A stretch of 33,224 bases of DNA, taken from assembly GCA_017992255.1 (NCBI GenBank), contig JAGOPB010000003.1:1-33224 (forward strand). The letters are read 5' to 3'. The notes under the pieces were generated by a model that was not told the origin of the DNA, ran no database searches, and saw only the letters and a list, made by a program, of their open reading frames with translations. Below are positions 13,381-22,314 of the stretch, one piece after another (the stretch's first letter is position 1; each line of letters starts with the position of its first letter). The stretch comes from Minisyncoccota bacterium. Its GTDB lineage: Bacteria > Patescibacteriota > Minisyncoccia > Phycocordibacterales > UBA9973. The position numbers and the translations under genes are program-made.

Positions 13381-13782
13381 TTAACTGAAATCTATTTCAA
13401 AATTATACATCCCCATACCACACACTCCTTGCAATGGTTCGCCTGCTTTGGGAATTCCAATATCTATAGTTTCCTCTCCTGTTTGAGTAAGTATCTTTTG
13501 AAATCCGATTGGGCGAATCACAAGCGACGCTGAACAGTCATAGGTGCCATTGGTCTTTACGATCAGTTTAGTTGGGATATCTGCTTTGGCAGTAGATACT
13601 TCTGGGAAGTAACCTCCTTTTGCATCAATTGTTATGTATTGAATTCCATCTCTAACTTCTACATTTTGTACTTGTTGTGTCGAAGATGTGTCCGAATTCT
13701 TTGTTTTTGATCCACCAATAAAAACGATGCCAAGACCGATAACTAGAGCGATAGTAATAATAATTGAAGCAGTTTTGTTCAT
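13381..13782 (-). CDS. Membrane-anchored cupredoxin-like protein
   Basis: 133 residues: an N-terminal helix (about 5-24, ASIIITIALVIGLGIVFIGG) acting as signal anchor, an S/T/Q linker, then a cupredoxin-like beta domain. Seen in it are YITIDAKGGYFPEVSTAKA, a strand pair with TKLIVKTNGTYDCSASLVI, and a C-terminal GVCGMGMYNFEIDF. Cys in both places plus nearby Met could bind copper, although the classical His-Cys-His-Met set is not complete. It is the last gene of the copper operon (csoR-copA-14839-13801), so a periplasm-type copper-binding role is likely by context. Confidence 0.75.
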   Translation of the reverse strand: MNKTASIIITIALVIGLGIVFIGGSKTKNSDTSSTQQVQNVEVRDGIQYITIDAKGGYFPEVSTAKADIPTKLIVKTNGTYDCSASLVIRPIGFQKILTQTGEETIDIGIPKAGEPLQGVCGMGMYNFEIDFS

Positions 13783-13800
13783 AAAGTAATTATATCAAAA

Positions 13801-14814
13801 TTAAATATTAAATAGCGGATTAATAATTCCTAACCCAGCAAGCCCAGCGAGTAACGCAAATATACCAAGACCTACGACAACAACTCCTGCAGATTTAAAG
13901 AATAATGGTGCATGTTTACCATGCGCAAATGATACAGATCCAAATGATAGGAGAGCAAGCATTGGTAAGGTCCCGAGGGCAAATGAAAGCATGATCAGTA
14001 ATCCTGATAGGAACGATCCACTTGAGAGTGCTACGACTTGCATTGCTTGAGTGAATCCACATGGCAGAAAAAAAGTACCAACACCAATGAGCATTGGTGC
14101 AAAAGTAGAATGTTCGACTTTTCTAAAGTACGCAAAGATTCCTGTTGGTAGGGTCACTTTATTTTTATTCATGACTCCTGTTAAATTTAATCCAAGCAAG
14201 ATCATCACACACGAAGCAATAATTCCTAATATGGAAGATATCGTAAAACTCACACCAATAGCTTCACCGAGTAATCCGAGTAATCCACCAAGAATTGCAA
14301 AACCAATAAGTCTACCTCCGTGGAACAACACGAACTGTCTCTTGCTTGTCTTTGTGCTTTCGTCCTGAGCTACTTTTGCTGACAATGAAAGTATTAAACC
14401 ACCAACAATTGCTAAACAGCTAGAAACTGAAGCAATGAGACCTATTATAAAGCTTGTTACAGATGTAGTTTTCCCGCCTATGCCAAGATTTAAAATACCC
14501 GACTTTTGCAACATGAAGAATAAGATCAAAAAAACAAGACCGATTGGTATCGCTTTCCATATAACGTCATCTGATTTCTTTTCTTGAATGATTTTCTCGA
14601 CTGAGAGGGTGTAACCATTTGCCTTTACTTTTACATTTAGAACTTGTGCTATCGCTTCAGGACTCTGATCGCTCTCTGCTTCAATCGTGACAGTTTCTTT
14701 TTTAAGATCTACGTTTGAGTTTTTGATAAAATCCTGCTCGCTTAGAATATCTTCTATCAAGATTTTACATGATGCACAGTGTGTTCCTGTTACATAAAAT
14801 TTGTAATTTTTCAT
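13801..14814 (-). CDS. Fusion of a heavy-metal-associated domain with a SafE/DsbD-like membrane domain
   Basis: 337 residues. Residues 1-72 are an HMA fold with the metal-binding THCASC (Cys13 and Cys16), close to the CopA N-terminus. From about residue 88 there are about seven membrane helices, with SSCLAIVGGL and FFLPCGFTQAMQ as paired Cys-containing helices. These are typical of the sulfite exporter TauE/SafE or UreH-like DsbD_2 family, known from copper loci. It probably handles Cu(I) at the membrane, or moves reducing equivalents for copper proteins; the sequence does not decide. Packed in the copper operon, 24 bp after the His-motif gene. Confidence 0.82.
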   Translation of the reverse strand: MKNYKFYVTGTHCASCKILIEDILSEQDFIKNSNVDLKKETVTIEAESDQSPEAIAQVLNVKVKANGYTLSVEKIIQEKKSDDVIWKAIPIGLVFLILFFMLQKSGILNLGIGGKTTSVTSFIIGLIASVSSCLAIVGGLILSLSAKVAQDESTKTSKRQFVLFHGGRLIGFAILGGLLGLLGEAIGVSFTISSILGIIASCVMILLGLNLTGVMNKNKVTLPTGIFAYFRKVEHSTFAPMLIGVGTFFLPCGFTQAMQVVALSSGSFLSGLLIMLSFALGTLPMLALLSFGSVSFAHGKHAPLFFKSAGVVVVGLGIFALLAGLAGLGIINPLFNI

Positions 14815-14838
14815 TTTTTTTATAAGTTACTATTTATT

Positions 14839-15309
14839 TTAATCATAGCTGAGCACTATCTTGTCTCCATCTTTCATATAATAATTACCAAAATCAAAGT
14901 TATCTACACCATTTACCGTCATTCTTATATTTGAACCGAAAGAGTTTATATCCTTATTCCAAATTTTGAAAAACTCACTAAGTTTTGTATCTCTGCCTCG
15001 GACTACTGATGAAAACTCCAAATGGATAACTCCTAACTGTGCATCTTCGTCGTGAGTGTGAATTGGATTATGAACCGCACCAAGTCCAATGTTTGCGGGG
15101 ATTTCTACTTTTTCTCCTTTTATATATATAGAAAGCTCAGGATGCCAGTGAATTCCGTTTCGAGAAATTATTTCTGATTCATAAGGATTTTCCACACTAC
15201 TAGATGAGGGTTTGTCTGAATATACGAAATAAACAAAAACCCCAATGACTAAAATGGCTAGTATCCATATCCAGATATTTTTATTATTTTTCTTGTGCTT
15301 ATTTTTCAT
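14839..15309 (-). CDS. Membrane-anchored protein with His motifs (putative metal binding)
   Basis: 156 residues: a very basic start (MKNKHKKNNKN), one membrane helix (about 12-31, IWIWILAILVIGVFVYFVY), then a domain with NGIHWHPELSIYIKGEKVEIP and GAVHNPIHTHDEDAQLGVIH. The HWH and HTHDE clusters look like metal ligands in a small beta domain facing outside. Such proteins are known as uncharacterised neighbours of copper genes. It lies between copA and the HMA-SafE gene. Copper binding is inferred. Confidence 0.7.
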   Translation of the reverse strand: MKNKHKKNNKNIWIWILAILVIGVFVYFVYSDKPSSSSVENPYESEIISRNGIHWHPELSIYIKGEKVEIPANIGLGAVHNPIHTHDEDAQLGVIHLEFSSVVRGRDTKLSEFFKIWNKDINSFGSNIRMTVNGVDNFDFGNYYMKDGDKIVLSYD

Positions 15310-15333
15310 AATTAGCTTTGCATAAGTGTTCCC

Positions 15334-17655
15334 TTATAATTTCTTCGTTTTAATTCGTAATGAATTCGACACCACTGATACGCTTGATAGAGCCATTGCC
15401 AATCCTGCAAAGACTGGATTCAAGAGCCACCCGAAAATCGGATAGAAAACACCAGCCGCAAGGGGGATTCCTACAATATTGTAAATAAACGCCCAGAAAA
15501 GATTTTGTTTAATGCCCCTCATGGTTATTTTCGAAAGATGAATTGCCTTAACAATCTTCGAGATATCTCCACCAAGAAGTGTAATACCTGCTGACTCGAT
15601 AGCTACATCGGTGCCAGTACCCATAGCAATGCCCACATCCGCTTGTGCAAGTGCTGGGGCATCGTTCACGCCATCACCAGCCATTGCTACGATTTTACCT
15701 TGTAGCTGAAACTCTTTAATTTTCTTGAGTTTATCCTCTGGCATAACATGAGCAACAACTTCATCTATCCCCACAAGAGAAGCTATATAGTTTGCGGCTC
15801 TTTCATCATCTCCTGTAAGCATCACTATTTTGATTCCCAGTTTGTGCAAATCTGCGATCGCCTGTTTTGATTCAGCTTTTACTTCGTCTGCAACCATAAC
15901 AAATCCAAGCACTTTTTCTTTCGTTCCGAGAATGACGGGAGTTTTTCCTTGCTCGGTGAATTGATCGATTACTGATGCATCAAAGACTACTCCGAGGTCT
16001 TTGATGAGTTTAGTGTTGCCGACATAATATTCAGTACCATCTATAGTTCCTCGTAATCCTTTTCCTTGAATGCTCTCAAAGTTTGAGACATTTTTTACTG
16101 CGATGTTTTTTTCTTGTGCGTACTTTACAATTGCGTGAGCGATGGGATGCTCTGATTTCTTTTCCAATGATGCAAGAATTTCTATCAGTTCGCCGTCATT
16201 TTGATTTGATAGATTTTGTATATCTACAAGCGTTGGTTTACCGATAGTGATCGTGCCAGTTTTATCTACAATGACTGTATCGACTTTATGAAGTTTCTCA
16301 AGAGTTGCCGCGTCTTTGATCAGGATTCCTTCTTTAGCTCCTTTACCTACTCCTACAATGATTGCTGTTGGCGTAGCAAGACCAAGTGCACATGGACAAG
16401 CAATAACAAGTACTCCTACGAAAGAAACTAAACCATAAGAAAGTGTCTGCGAGAATCCTAGAGTTCCAGTACCAAATATAAGCCACGAACCTAGTGTTAG
16501 AAAAGCAATTACCAATACGATAGGGACAAATACGGCGGATATTTTATCTGCGAGAGCTTGAATCGGTGCTTTGGATCCTTGCGCTTCTTCCACCATTTTA
16601 ATTATTTGTGCAAGTAGAGTTTCCGATCCGACCTTCGTCGCTTTAAATGTAAATGATCCAGTTGTGTTTATCGTTCCTGCCACGACACTGTCTCCCATTT
16701 TCTTTTGTGCGGGCATCGGTTCTCCAGTGACCATTGATTCATCGACATATGAGGAACCTTCTGTGATTGTGCCATCAACAGGAATCTTTGTGCCAGGCTT
16801 CACGATAATGAAATCGCCGTGCTTGACTTCCTCAACTCTAATTTCCAGTTCCTTTCCGTCACGAATAACCAATGCTGTTTTTGCTTGAAGGTTTAGGAGT
16901 TTTTCAATAGCATCACCAGTTTTCACTTTTGATCGTGCTTCTAGATATTTTCCAAGTGCAATAAAAGTAATAACTACAATCGTCACATCGTAGTAGGTAT
17001 GCTCTACATTTATAAAAGGAGCGAGTGACTGTTCAAATGCGGTAATCGCAAAACTATACAAATATGCGGCGACCGTACCAATACCGATAAGTGTGTCCAT
17101 GTTTGCTTTGCCATAGCGAAGAAAGCGGTAAAAGCCGAGAAGATATGGTTTGCCGACTACAAAGAGAGTATAGGTTGCCATGAGAGGCAGTAAGTGATGA
17201 AAAAATTCCTTGATAGTGTAACTCATAGCAGGGACTGCATGATATTGCGCTAGGATATCCCAAGCCATGACAAAAATACTGAAAATAGCGAGAGGGACTG
17301 CTGACATAACTTCTGTTTTCATATCTTTAATTTCAGCCAATTTTTCAGCTTTGGACTGGTTAAGACCAAGATGCTCTGCATGTTCGTTCTCACTCATCCC
17401 CATTTCATTTGCGGTCATCGAATGAGAGTTGTGATCCATTGGTGCAGGAACTACTAGAGAGTATCCTAACGGTTCTAGTTTTTTATTAAAAACATCTGGG
17501 TTTGTTTTTGATTCATCAAAGGAGATCTTTGCATTTTCAGTACCATTGTTTACAGATATTTCTTCTACGCCATTAATTTTTGTTACCGCTCTTTCAACTA
17601 TGCTCGCACATGAAGCACAGTGCATCCCTTTTATTCTATACGTTTTTGTATTCAT
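15334..17655 (-). CDS. copA: Copper-exporting P1B-type ATPase
   Basis: Exports Cu(I) using ATP. 773 residues with all key motifs: one N-terminal HMA domain with MHCASC (Cys13/16), a His/Met-rich linker (about 73-97, MDHNSHSM and ENEHAEH), TGEPMP at 310-315 (actuator), the membrane ion site CPC at 420-422, phosphorylation site DKTGT at 464-468 (Asp464), HP at 503-504, GDGVNDAP at 660-667, and YN plus MxxSS in the last two helices (725-726, 754-758), which mark the Cu(I) subgroup. Eight membrane helices are visible. It begins 3 bp after csoR and is therefore under CsoR control. Confidence 0.97.
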   Translation of the reverse strand: MNTKTYRIKGMHCASCASIVERAVTKINGVEEISVNNGTENAKISFDESKTNPDVFNKKLEPLGYSLVVPAPMDHNSHSMTANEMGMSENEHAEHLGLNQSKAEKLAEIKDMKTEVMSAVPLAIFSIFVMAWDILAQYHAVPAMSYTIKEFFHHLLPLMATYTLFVVGKPYLLGFYRFLRYGKANMDTLIGIGTVAAYLYSFAITAFEQSLAPFINVEHTYYDVTIVVITFIALGKYLEARSKVKTGDAIEKLLNLQAKTALVIRDGKELEIRVEEVKHGDFIIVKPGTKIPVDGTITEGSSYVDESMVTGEPMPAQKKMGDSVVAGTINTTGSFTFKATKVGSETLLAQIIKMVEEAQGSKAPIQALADKISAVFVPIVLVIAFLTLGSWLIFGTGTLGFSQTLSYGLVSFVGVLVIACPCALGLATPTAIIVGVGKGAKEGILIKDAATLEKLHKVDTVIVDKTGTITIGKPTLVDIQNLSNQNDGELIEILASLEKKSEHPIAHAIVKYAQEKNIAVKNVSNFESIQGKGLRGTIDGTEYYVGNTKLIKDLGVVFDASVIDQFTEQGKTPVILGTKEKVLGFVMVADEVKAESKQAIADLHKLGIKIVMLTGDDERAANYIASLVGIDEVVAHVMPEDKLKKIKEFQLQGKIVAMAGDGVNDAPALAQADVGIAMGTGTDVAIESAGITLLGGDISKIVKAIHLSKITMRGIKQNLFWAFIYNIVGIPLAAGVFYPIFGWLLNPVFAGLAMALSSVSVVSNSLRIKTKKL

Positions 17656-17658
17656 AAA

Positions 17659-17922
17659 TTATTTTCGCTTAAGCTGATACACTTTTAAGATTTCTTTAGT
17701 TGCGACCTCGACTTTGCCACTTTTAATTTGACCAACAACACAATGACCGAGGTGACTCTCAAGGAGAATATCCTCAATACTTGAAAGACCTTGTTTTACG
17801 GCAGAGGTTTGGGTGATGACATCGATACAGTACTTTTCCTCTTCAATCATTTTTTGAATACCTCGAACTTGTCCTTCTATTTTTTTGAGCCTTGTTATGA
17901 GTTTTTGTTTTTCTTTATGCAT
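17659..17922 (-). CDS. csoR: CsoR-family copper-sensing repressor
   Basis: 87-residue four-helix-bundle regulator. The ligand set of CsoR is present: Cys32 (EEKYCIDVITQ), His57 and Cys61 (ESHLGHCVV). LITRLKKIEGQVRGIQKMIE is the family's N-terminal helix. Cu(I) binding releases it from a pseudo-palindromic operator. The start chosen is ATG 17922, because the longer frame (from 17964) would be translated from the operator itself. TATAAT is 6 nt upstream of the chosen ATG. First gene of the five-gene copper operon. Confidence 0.95.
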   Translation of the reverse strand: MHKEKQKLITRLKKIEGQVRGIQKMIEEEKYCIDVITQTSAVKQGLSSIEDILLESHLGHCVVGQIKSGKVEVATKEILKVYQLKRK

Positions 17923-17924
17923 AA

Positions 17925-17956
17925 TGCTATTATACCCCCTAGGGGGTATAATAGCA
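17925..17956. promoter_or_regulatory. CsoR operator: 32-bp perfect palindrome over the csoR promoter
   Basis: A perfect palindrome centred on TACCCCCTAGGGGGTA, the G-tract form known for CsoR-family operators. The minus-strand -10 TATAAT (17934-17929) is inside it and the -35-like TTGCTA (17957-17952) overlaps its right end with 17-bp spacing. By symmetry a TATAAT also faces right. Binding would block the polymerase directly. Confidence 0.88.
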
Positions 17957-17968
17957 AGTTTCAAAATG

Positions 17969-18420
17969 TCAGTTTACTAGAGTAATCTTTTTTTCCTTCA
18001 ATATCAATCTGCTCCTCAAATGTCGCATAAGTTCTCGCTTCTCTAGCGGTGTGCCTTCTCTCAGCACATACTTGGCATACTCTCTCGTATTTACATCATC
18101 CTCGTTGATGCTGTATTTCGGCGTGCCTTTAGTTGCTAGTTTTTGCAATCTGTTAAATCGCTTGATCTCTTCTTCAAGCTTGATTCGCATACCTAATTCA
18201 TTGATGCTTACCTTATCGATTACTTTGAATAGCTCCTCGATCAGCTCTTCTTCTCGTATATATTTATTCTTGCAATTTCTATCCTTTGATTTAGAACATG
18301 AGTAGTAGACATACTTGGCAGTCGTGCCGTCTTTGAGTTCCTTGTACTTCTCCTGCGCCGTTATTCCTGACTAGCACATTCCGCAAGTAAATATTTTGGT
18401 AAATACGAACTCTCGATTTT
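17969..18420 (-). pseudogene. Decayed serine recombinase, C-terminal remnant
   Basis: Reading the minus strand gives EFVFTKIFTCGMC, an in-frame TAG (18373-18371), then SGITAQEKYKEL and YVYYSCSKSKDRNCKNKYIR. This is the zinc ribbon of a large serine recombinase (CxxC ... CxxxxxxxC). It is followed by the usual helical end EEEIKRFNRLQKL ... LREGTPLEKRELMRHLRS to a stop at 17969. Further upstream (to about 18445) fragments are readable only with frame changes. The catalytic N-terminus is gone. Its presence at the upstream edge of the copper operon suggests an old mobile element brought the operon or inserted next to it. The stretch 18446-18612 shows nothing. Confidence 0.8.
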
Positions 18421-18612
18421 CTCAACCTTACCCTAGTGATGGTGCGCAAATATCTTGGCGTTACAACTACATCATACTATAAACACAATTAAAGAAGTGT
18501 TGAACTTCAAATATTTGACTTTTGTGTCTACTGCAAAAATGTCTACACGATTTTAAAATGTGCATTGTAAAAATAAAAAGAATTTTGTAAAAAAATAGTA
18601 TGCTTGAATACT

Positions 18613-18640
18613 TTGAATAATACTGATTTTTTGATATACT
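18613..18640 (+). promoter_or_regulatory. Promoter of the META-domain gene
   Basis: TTGAAT at 18613-18618, 16-bp spacer, TATACT at 18635-18640. The ATG is 8 nt further, so the mRNA would have at most a couple of leader bases. Confidence 0.6.
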
Positions 18641-18648
18641 AAAATTAT

Positions 18649-19548
18649 ATGAAAAAAATAATTCCATTTATAGTTCTCGCTCTCATTGTTGTTGTCGGTA
18701 TCGTTTATATGAACAAAGACACAGATACAGTACAAGAAATCTCAGCAAATGATTATAAAAATATCACGTATAGTATTGACGGAAATGAAGTATCACTTGT
18801 CGACGGAGTATCAGAGGTTGAATCTGCTCCGGGATCATCTTCAAAAATAGTCACTACCTATTTTGGTAACGAAATAGAAAAAGATTTCAACGGTGACGGC
18901 AGAGAAGATGTTGCTTTTCTTGTGACACAAAACACAGGCGGTTCAGGAACATTTTTCTATGTAGTCGGAGCTGTTAATACTGAAAAAGGATATGTAGGCT
19001 CTCAGGCCGTACTTCTCGGTGATCGTATTGCTCCACAAACAACGGAGTCAGGTCCCGGAAATTCTATACTCGTCAACTATTTAGACCGTGCACCGGGAGA
19101 ACCTATGACAGAAAAGCCTTCAGTTGGTAAGAGTATACAACTACTTCTCGATACCGACACCATGCAATTTGGTGAAGTGGCGCAAGATTTTGAAGGTGAA
19201 GCAGATCCAGCTCGAATGACTCTCGCTATGAAAACATGGAAATGGGTAAAAACACAGTACTCAGACGATACTCTAGTTGAACCTAAAAAAGATGTGTTCA
19301 CTCTTACTTTTACTGAGGATGGAACATTTAACGCAACCACTGACTGCAATACCATAGGAGGAAAATATACATCGACAGATTCAGCAATGACGTTTAGTGA
19401 CACTGTTTCTACACTGATGTATTGCGACGGCTCCCAAGAAGCAGATTTCAATTCAATGCTAACAAATACTTCAGGGTATATGTTCACTTCTAAAGGTGAG
19501 CTTGTTTTGACACTCAAACTCGACAGTGGGTCTGTCTATTTCAAATAA
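18649..19548 (+). CDS. Membrane-anchored protein with META (HslJ-like) domain
   Basis: 299 residues. The N-terminal helix (about 4-21, IIPFIVLALIVVVGIVYM) anchors the protein; no lipobox Cys. The middle part has DFNGDGREDVAFLV, a calcium-loop-like FG-GAP-style motif common in CPR exported proteins. The C-terminal ~100 residues form a META domain: TWKWVKTQYSDDTLV, FTLTFTEDGTFNATTDCNTIGGKYT, and DFNSMLTNTSGYMFTSKGELVLTL. META domains occur in the heat-shock protein HslJ and are linked to envelope stress; a precise role is not known. It is a single gene with its own promoter and terminator (19599). Confidence 0.82.
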   Translation: MKKIIPFIVLALIVVVGIVYMNKDTDTVQEISANDYKNITYSIDGNEVSLVDGVSEVESAPGSSSKIVTTYFGNEIEKDFNGDGREDVAFLVTQNTGGSGTFFYVVGAVNTEKGYVGSQAVLLGDRIAPQTTESGPGNSILVNYLDRAPGEPMTEKPSVGKSIQLLLDTDTMQFGEVAQDFEGEADPARMTLAMKTWKWVKTQYSDDTLVEPKKDVFTLTFTEDGTFNATTDCNTIGGKYTSTDSAMTFSDTVSTLMYCDGSQEADFNSMLTNTSGYMFTSKGELVLTLKLDSGSVYFK

Positions 19549-19598
19549 AACTAGCATAAAAGAGTTAAAAATCCTCTCACACTACTCGTTTTTGTTTC

Positions 19599-19640
19599 AA
19601 ACACCGATCTTTCTAGAAGAAAAATCGGTGTTTTGTTTTG
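19599..19640 (+). terminator. Terminator after the META-domain gene
   Basis: AAACACCGAT (19599-19608) with ATCGGTGTTT (19624-19633), followed by TGTTTTG. A T-rich tail supports intrinsic termination. It lies just upstream of the next gene's promoter. Confidence 0.8.
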
Positions 19641-19664
19641 TTTTCCAAAAATGCGAGTCTCTTG

Positions 19665-19670
19665 TATACT
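19665..19670 (+). promoter_or_regulatory. -10 box, leaderless promoter of the 419-aa gene
   Basis: TATACT, 6 nt (GTACAC), then ATG 19677. This argues against the alternative TTG start at 19638. Confidence 0.65.
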
Positions 19671-19676
19671 GTACAC

Positions 19677-20936
19677 ATGAATATTTTTGAACAACACAGC
19701 CCTTCCATAGAGCGCACGCACATAACACTCGAAGACGGTGACAAAGAGCGTTATGGGCTCTCTGGTGACGAACTTCGTGACGCCATGTCGGCTTACAACA
19801 AAAGTGACAAATCAGGACTGCGTCCCAATAGTGAAAAATTTTTACTTGAAGAAAAAAGAAGAGTATTTCAAATACAACAAGAAAAAGAGGCTCGTGCACG
19901 TATGAAACAAGAAAAAGAAGAGGCCGATGAAAAAGCACGATTTATTCCAACGAATTCTCAAGTTATTATAACTGCTCCGCATGTTGTCGGTGCAATAACC
20001 ATTGAAGAACCTATAAAAAATACAAAACATGTGCCGGTAAAAAATATTTTTGAAGAACCAGAAAAAGTATTTTTGTTAAAAAAAATGCTGTCCTCGGTAT
20101 ACGCACATAGACCAAATCCCCAAGATTTTGTTGGAGCAATGCAAGGAACTCCATTTGAAAAAAAATATTCAAAAAACGCAATAGCGAGGGATATAAAAAG
20201 ACGTGAAATCAACCAAACGATGATGGATATGGACAGTGGGCAATTCGGTAAATCATTTAAAGAAAAAAATGAATCAAATTTCTTGCACGGAGAAATGCTC
20301 CAACTCATCATTATAGATCGCATGAATGCAGGATGGATACCAGACATGAAGGCTATTATGACCTGTGATGTAGACGACCACAGTGCTGGGATAGACGCTG
20401 CGGTGCAATACAAAAAAACAGCATACTTCGGCATGTCGTTTGATATGACTATTTCTGAAAATAAAGAGTTTGTTGAAAAAAAGATTCAAAAAAATTGGGA
20501 TTTTTATATTTCCAAAGGGTTTATTCCGTATATAAAATATTATCAAGATCCTGAAGATCCGTCGATAAAAGGGATGCGTTCTATGCCAAAATTTATAATT
20601 GGTGGCTCTCGAGAAGACCTAGAAAGACTCTCTAATGCATATGTCACTGACCGTTTAGATTCTATTGAGCACGATCCATTGTTGTATACCATAATTGCTC
20701 AAATAGAAATTCAATTACAAAAAATTCTTACTTTTTACGAACTTCATGATCATGCACCCCAGGGCACTATTCATTCTTCGTATCTAGAGTACTCTCGCTT
20801 TGCGCGATTTTTTGAAAAAATAAAAGCATCAATCGATTTTGATAACCAAAAAAATAACACCACTATACAAAAACATCTTCAAGAAAACACCCTGTACAAG
20901 ATAGTAAAAGAATACACGCCGATAATAAACAAATAG
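19677..20936 (+). CDS. Large CPR-type conserved hypothetical with an acidic DxDD-SAGID motif
   Basis: 419 residues. A helical, highly charged N-terminal region (about 55-90, EEKRRVFQIQQEKEARARMKQ and similar) precedes a mixed alpha/beta core with IMTCDVDDHSAGIDAAVQYK and AYFGMSFDMTIS, then a helical end. The DDxxxGIDAAVxxxK pattern recalls (D/E)xK nuclease cores, in which acidic residues and a Lys lie on adjacent strands; this is only a resemblance. The protein type is, from memory, widespread in CPR genomes and uncharacterised. No signal peptide or membrane helix. Start chosen by the leaderless promoter at 19665. Confidence 0.7.
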   Translation: MNIFEQHSPSIERTHITLEDGDKERYGLSGDELRDAMSAYNKSDKSGLRPNSEKFLLEEKRRVFQIQQEKEARARMKQEKEEADEKARFIPTNSQVIITAPHVVGAITIEEPIKNTKHVPVKNIFEEPEKVFLLKKMLSSVYAHRPNPQDFVGAMQGTPFEKKYSKNAIARDIKRREINQTMMDMDSGQFGKSFKEKNESNFLHGEMLQLIIIDRMNAGWIPDMKAIMTCDVDDHSAGIDAAVQYKKTAYFGMSFDMTISENKEFVEKKIQKNWDFYISKGFIPYIKYYQDPEDPSIKGMRSMPKFIIGGSREDLERLSNAYVTDRLDSIEHDPLLYTIIAQIEIQLQKILTFYELHDHAPQGTIHSSYLEYSRFARFFEKIKASIDFDNQKNNTTIQKHLQENTLYKIVKEYTPIINK

Positions 20937-20966
20937 CTTTTAAAAAACAATATGCGAGGAATAATC

Positions 20967-22016
20967 TTATGGTTTTGGATACGGAAATAGGTCAACGAGT
21001 TCGCCCGAATAATAAAATTCTTCTCCTAACTGTCCAAATGTATATGTATTTCCTTCGATAGTCACTGGTGCTCCGCCTGTCTCTGGCACTGCATGTGGGT
21101 TTGATTTATCAAAACCCAAATTAAAAAGTGTCACGAGTACGCCAGGATTGTCATCTATAGGAAACCCTGCAGTGCTCCACGCTTGTGTTATCTGTTTGAT
21201 ATATATAGCCGTATACAAGTATTGATAGTAATGGTCATCTGGATTGGTCAAACGATCAAAAAGTACACTATCGTGGTTTTCTTGCGATTCATACAGAATG
21301 AGTTGTGCTGTATCTTGTCCTGTGTAATACACGGAGGATGGATCGTTTGCGTACTGCTCTATTCTCACTGCTGTGTCTGGTTTTATTCCTGTAACACCTA
21401 GAGAAAACTGCGACATAGTGCCGAGTATTTTTAATGGTTCAAAATATCGTTTAAATGATTCCCTGTTGGAACTAAAAAAACGAAGTTGTTCTGGCACCGC
21501 TGCTGCAACAATAATACGAGCAGGCACTTCGGTTTCAAGAGATACTCGAGTAATAGTTTCTAGGTCTTTTGGGAAAGCACTTTTGAGTGTAGCCCACGGT
21601 GATGTTTCTGCCCACTCAAAAGCAGACAGCTGTGTTTCACTTTTTATAAATTGCGACGAGACTAAACATCGATCGTATTGTTTCAAAATATCTGTCCTAT
21701 AAAAGCGCCGTGATGCTATGGAAAGCATCATCGCAAGCAACTCTCCGTCTCCTGTCCGTGTATACACATCCAAATATGTAGAAGCAGAAAGAGGTGCAAA
21801 ACTAGATAAAACTCGTATTTTACACATCACCACATTTTTCGAAGTATCTTCTTCGTGCTTTGTATATTCCTGAAAAAAACTATTACGTTCGGTTGTAGAT
21901 CCTCTAACCGAGAAAAGTCCCACCTGTTCACCTATAAAAACAAAGGTAAACAAACCTCCCACAAGAGCAAAGAGTAGTATTGTTATTTTCGCTGTAGTAT
22001 TCCAAACCCTTTTCAC
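20967..22016 (-). CDS. Membrane-anchored protein, possible lysozyme-fold (lytic transglycosylase-like)
   Basis: 349 residues from a GTG start. One N-terminal helix (about 9-32, ITILLFALVGGLFTFVFIG) anchors a long outside domain. The central block SLETEVPARIIVAAAVPEQLRFF, then SQFSLGVTGIKPDTAVRIEQY and later YLYTAIYIKQITQAWS, resembles lysozyme-like or DUF1402-like enzymes. In those a catalytic Glu follows a helix start and SLG(P)xGI(M/K)P recalls the goose-type/transglycosylase family. Glu in VPEQLR is the candidate catalytic residue. Cell-wall remodelling would fit, but this is a moderate guess. The GTG start is set by TATACT 6 nt upstream. Confidence 0.55.
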   Translation of the reverse strand: MKRVWNTTAKITILLFALVGGLFTFVFIGEQVGLFSVRGSTTERNSFFQEYTKHEEDTSKNVVMCKIRVLSSFAPLSASTYLDVYTRTGDGELLAMMLSIASRRFYRTDILKQYDRCLVSSQFIKSETQLSAFEWAETSPWATLKSAFPKDLETITRVSLETEVPARIIVAAAVPEQLRFFSSNRESFKRYFEPLKILGTMSQFSLGVTGIKPDTAVRIEQYANDPSSVYYTGQDTAQLILYESQENHDSVLFDRLTNPDDHYYQYLYTAIYIKQITQAWSTAGFPIDDNPGVLVTLFNLGFDKSNPHAVPETGGAPVTIEGNTYTFGQLGEEFYYSGELVDLFPYPKP

Positions 22017-22022
22017 GAGGTG

Positions 22023-22028
22023 AGTATA
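22023..22028 (-). promoter_or_regulatory. -10 box, leaderless promoter before a GTG start
   Basis: TATACT on the minus strand, 6 nt (CACCTC), then GTG 22016. It shows that the spacing rule holds for a non-ATG start. Confidence 0.65.
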
Positions 22029-22055
22029 CCAAAAAATATTTTAAATAAAAGCTCT

Positions 22056-22313
22056 TTATTTACCTGCCCATTTCTTGAGTTCTTCATAGACGACACTTCC
22101 ACATAAGTATGTCTCAGTATCGCTGTTCCAAAAAAATGGAACTCCTCCGCACTTACTGCCCCCGTCTAATGTTTGGAGTTCGGCGCTATTTTCCTTATTG
22201 TGCCACACTTCCTTTTTTTCAACGACAAGAGAAAATTCTTTTTCCAATTTTTCTATCAACGGGTGCATTGCTATACAATGCGGACATTCTTTTCCATAAA
22301 ATTCGTAAAGCAT
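22056..22313 (-). CDS. Thioredoxin-fold protein, CPHC motif
   Basis: 85 residues: MLYEFYGKECPHCIAMHPLI with the redox CPHC at 10-13 (the DsbA dipeptide PH), and GGVPFFWN with the cis-proline. It ends with a helix. No signal peptide, so it probably works in the cytoplasm, or is secreted by an unseen route. Extra Cys in KCGGVP and YLCG are unusual. It starts 1 bp from the stop of the Gmad2-like gene, so they are co-transcribed. Confidence 0.82.
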   Translation of the reverse strand: MLYEFYGKECPHCIAMHPLIEKLEKEFSLVVEKKEVWHNKENSAELQTLDGGSKCGGVPFFWNSDTETYLCGSVVYEELKKWAGK

Positions 22314-22314
22314 A

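Noticed and set aside
19638-19676. TTG start at 19638 for the 419-residue gene
   Set aside because: It lies in the tail of the preceding terminator and upstream of the TATACT box that fits ATG 19677.
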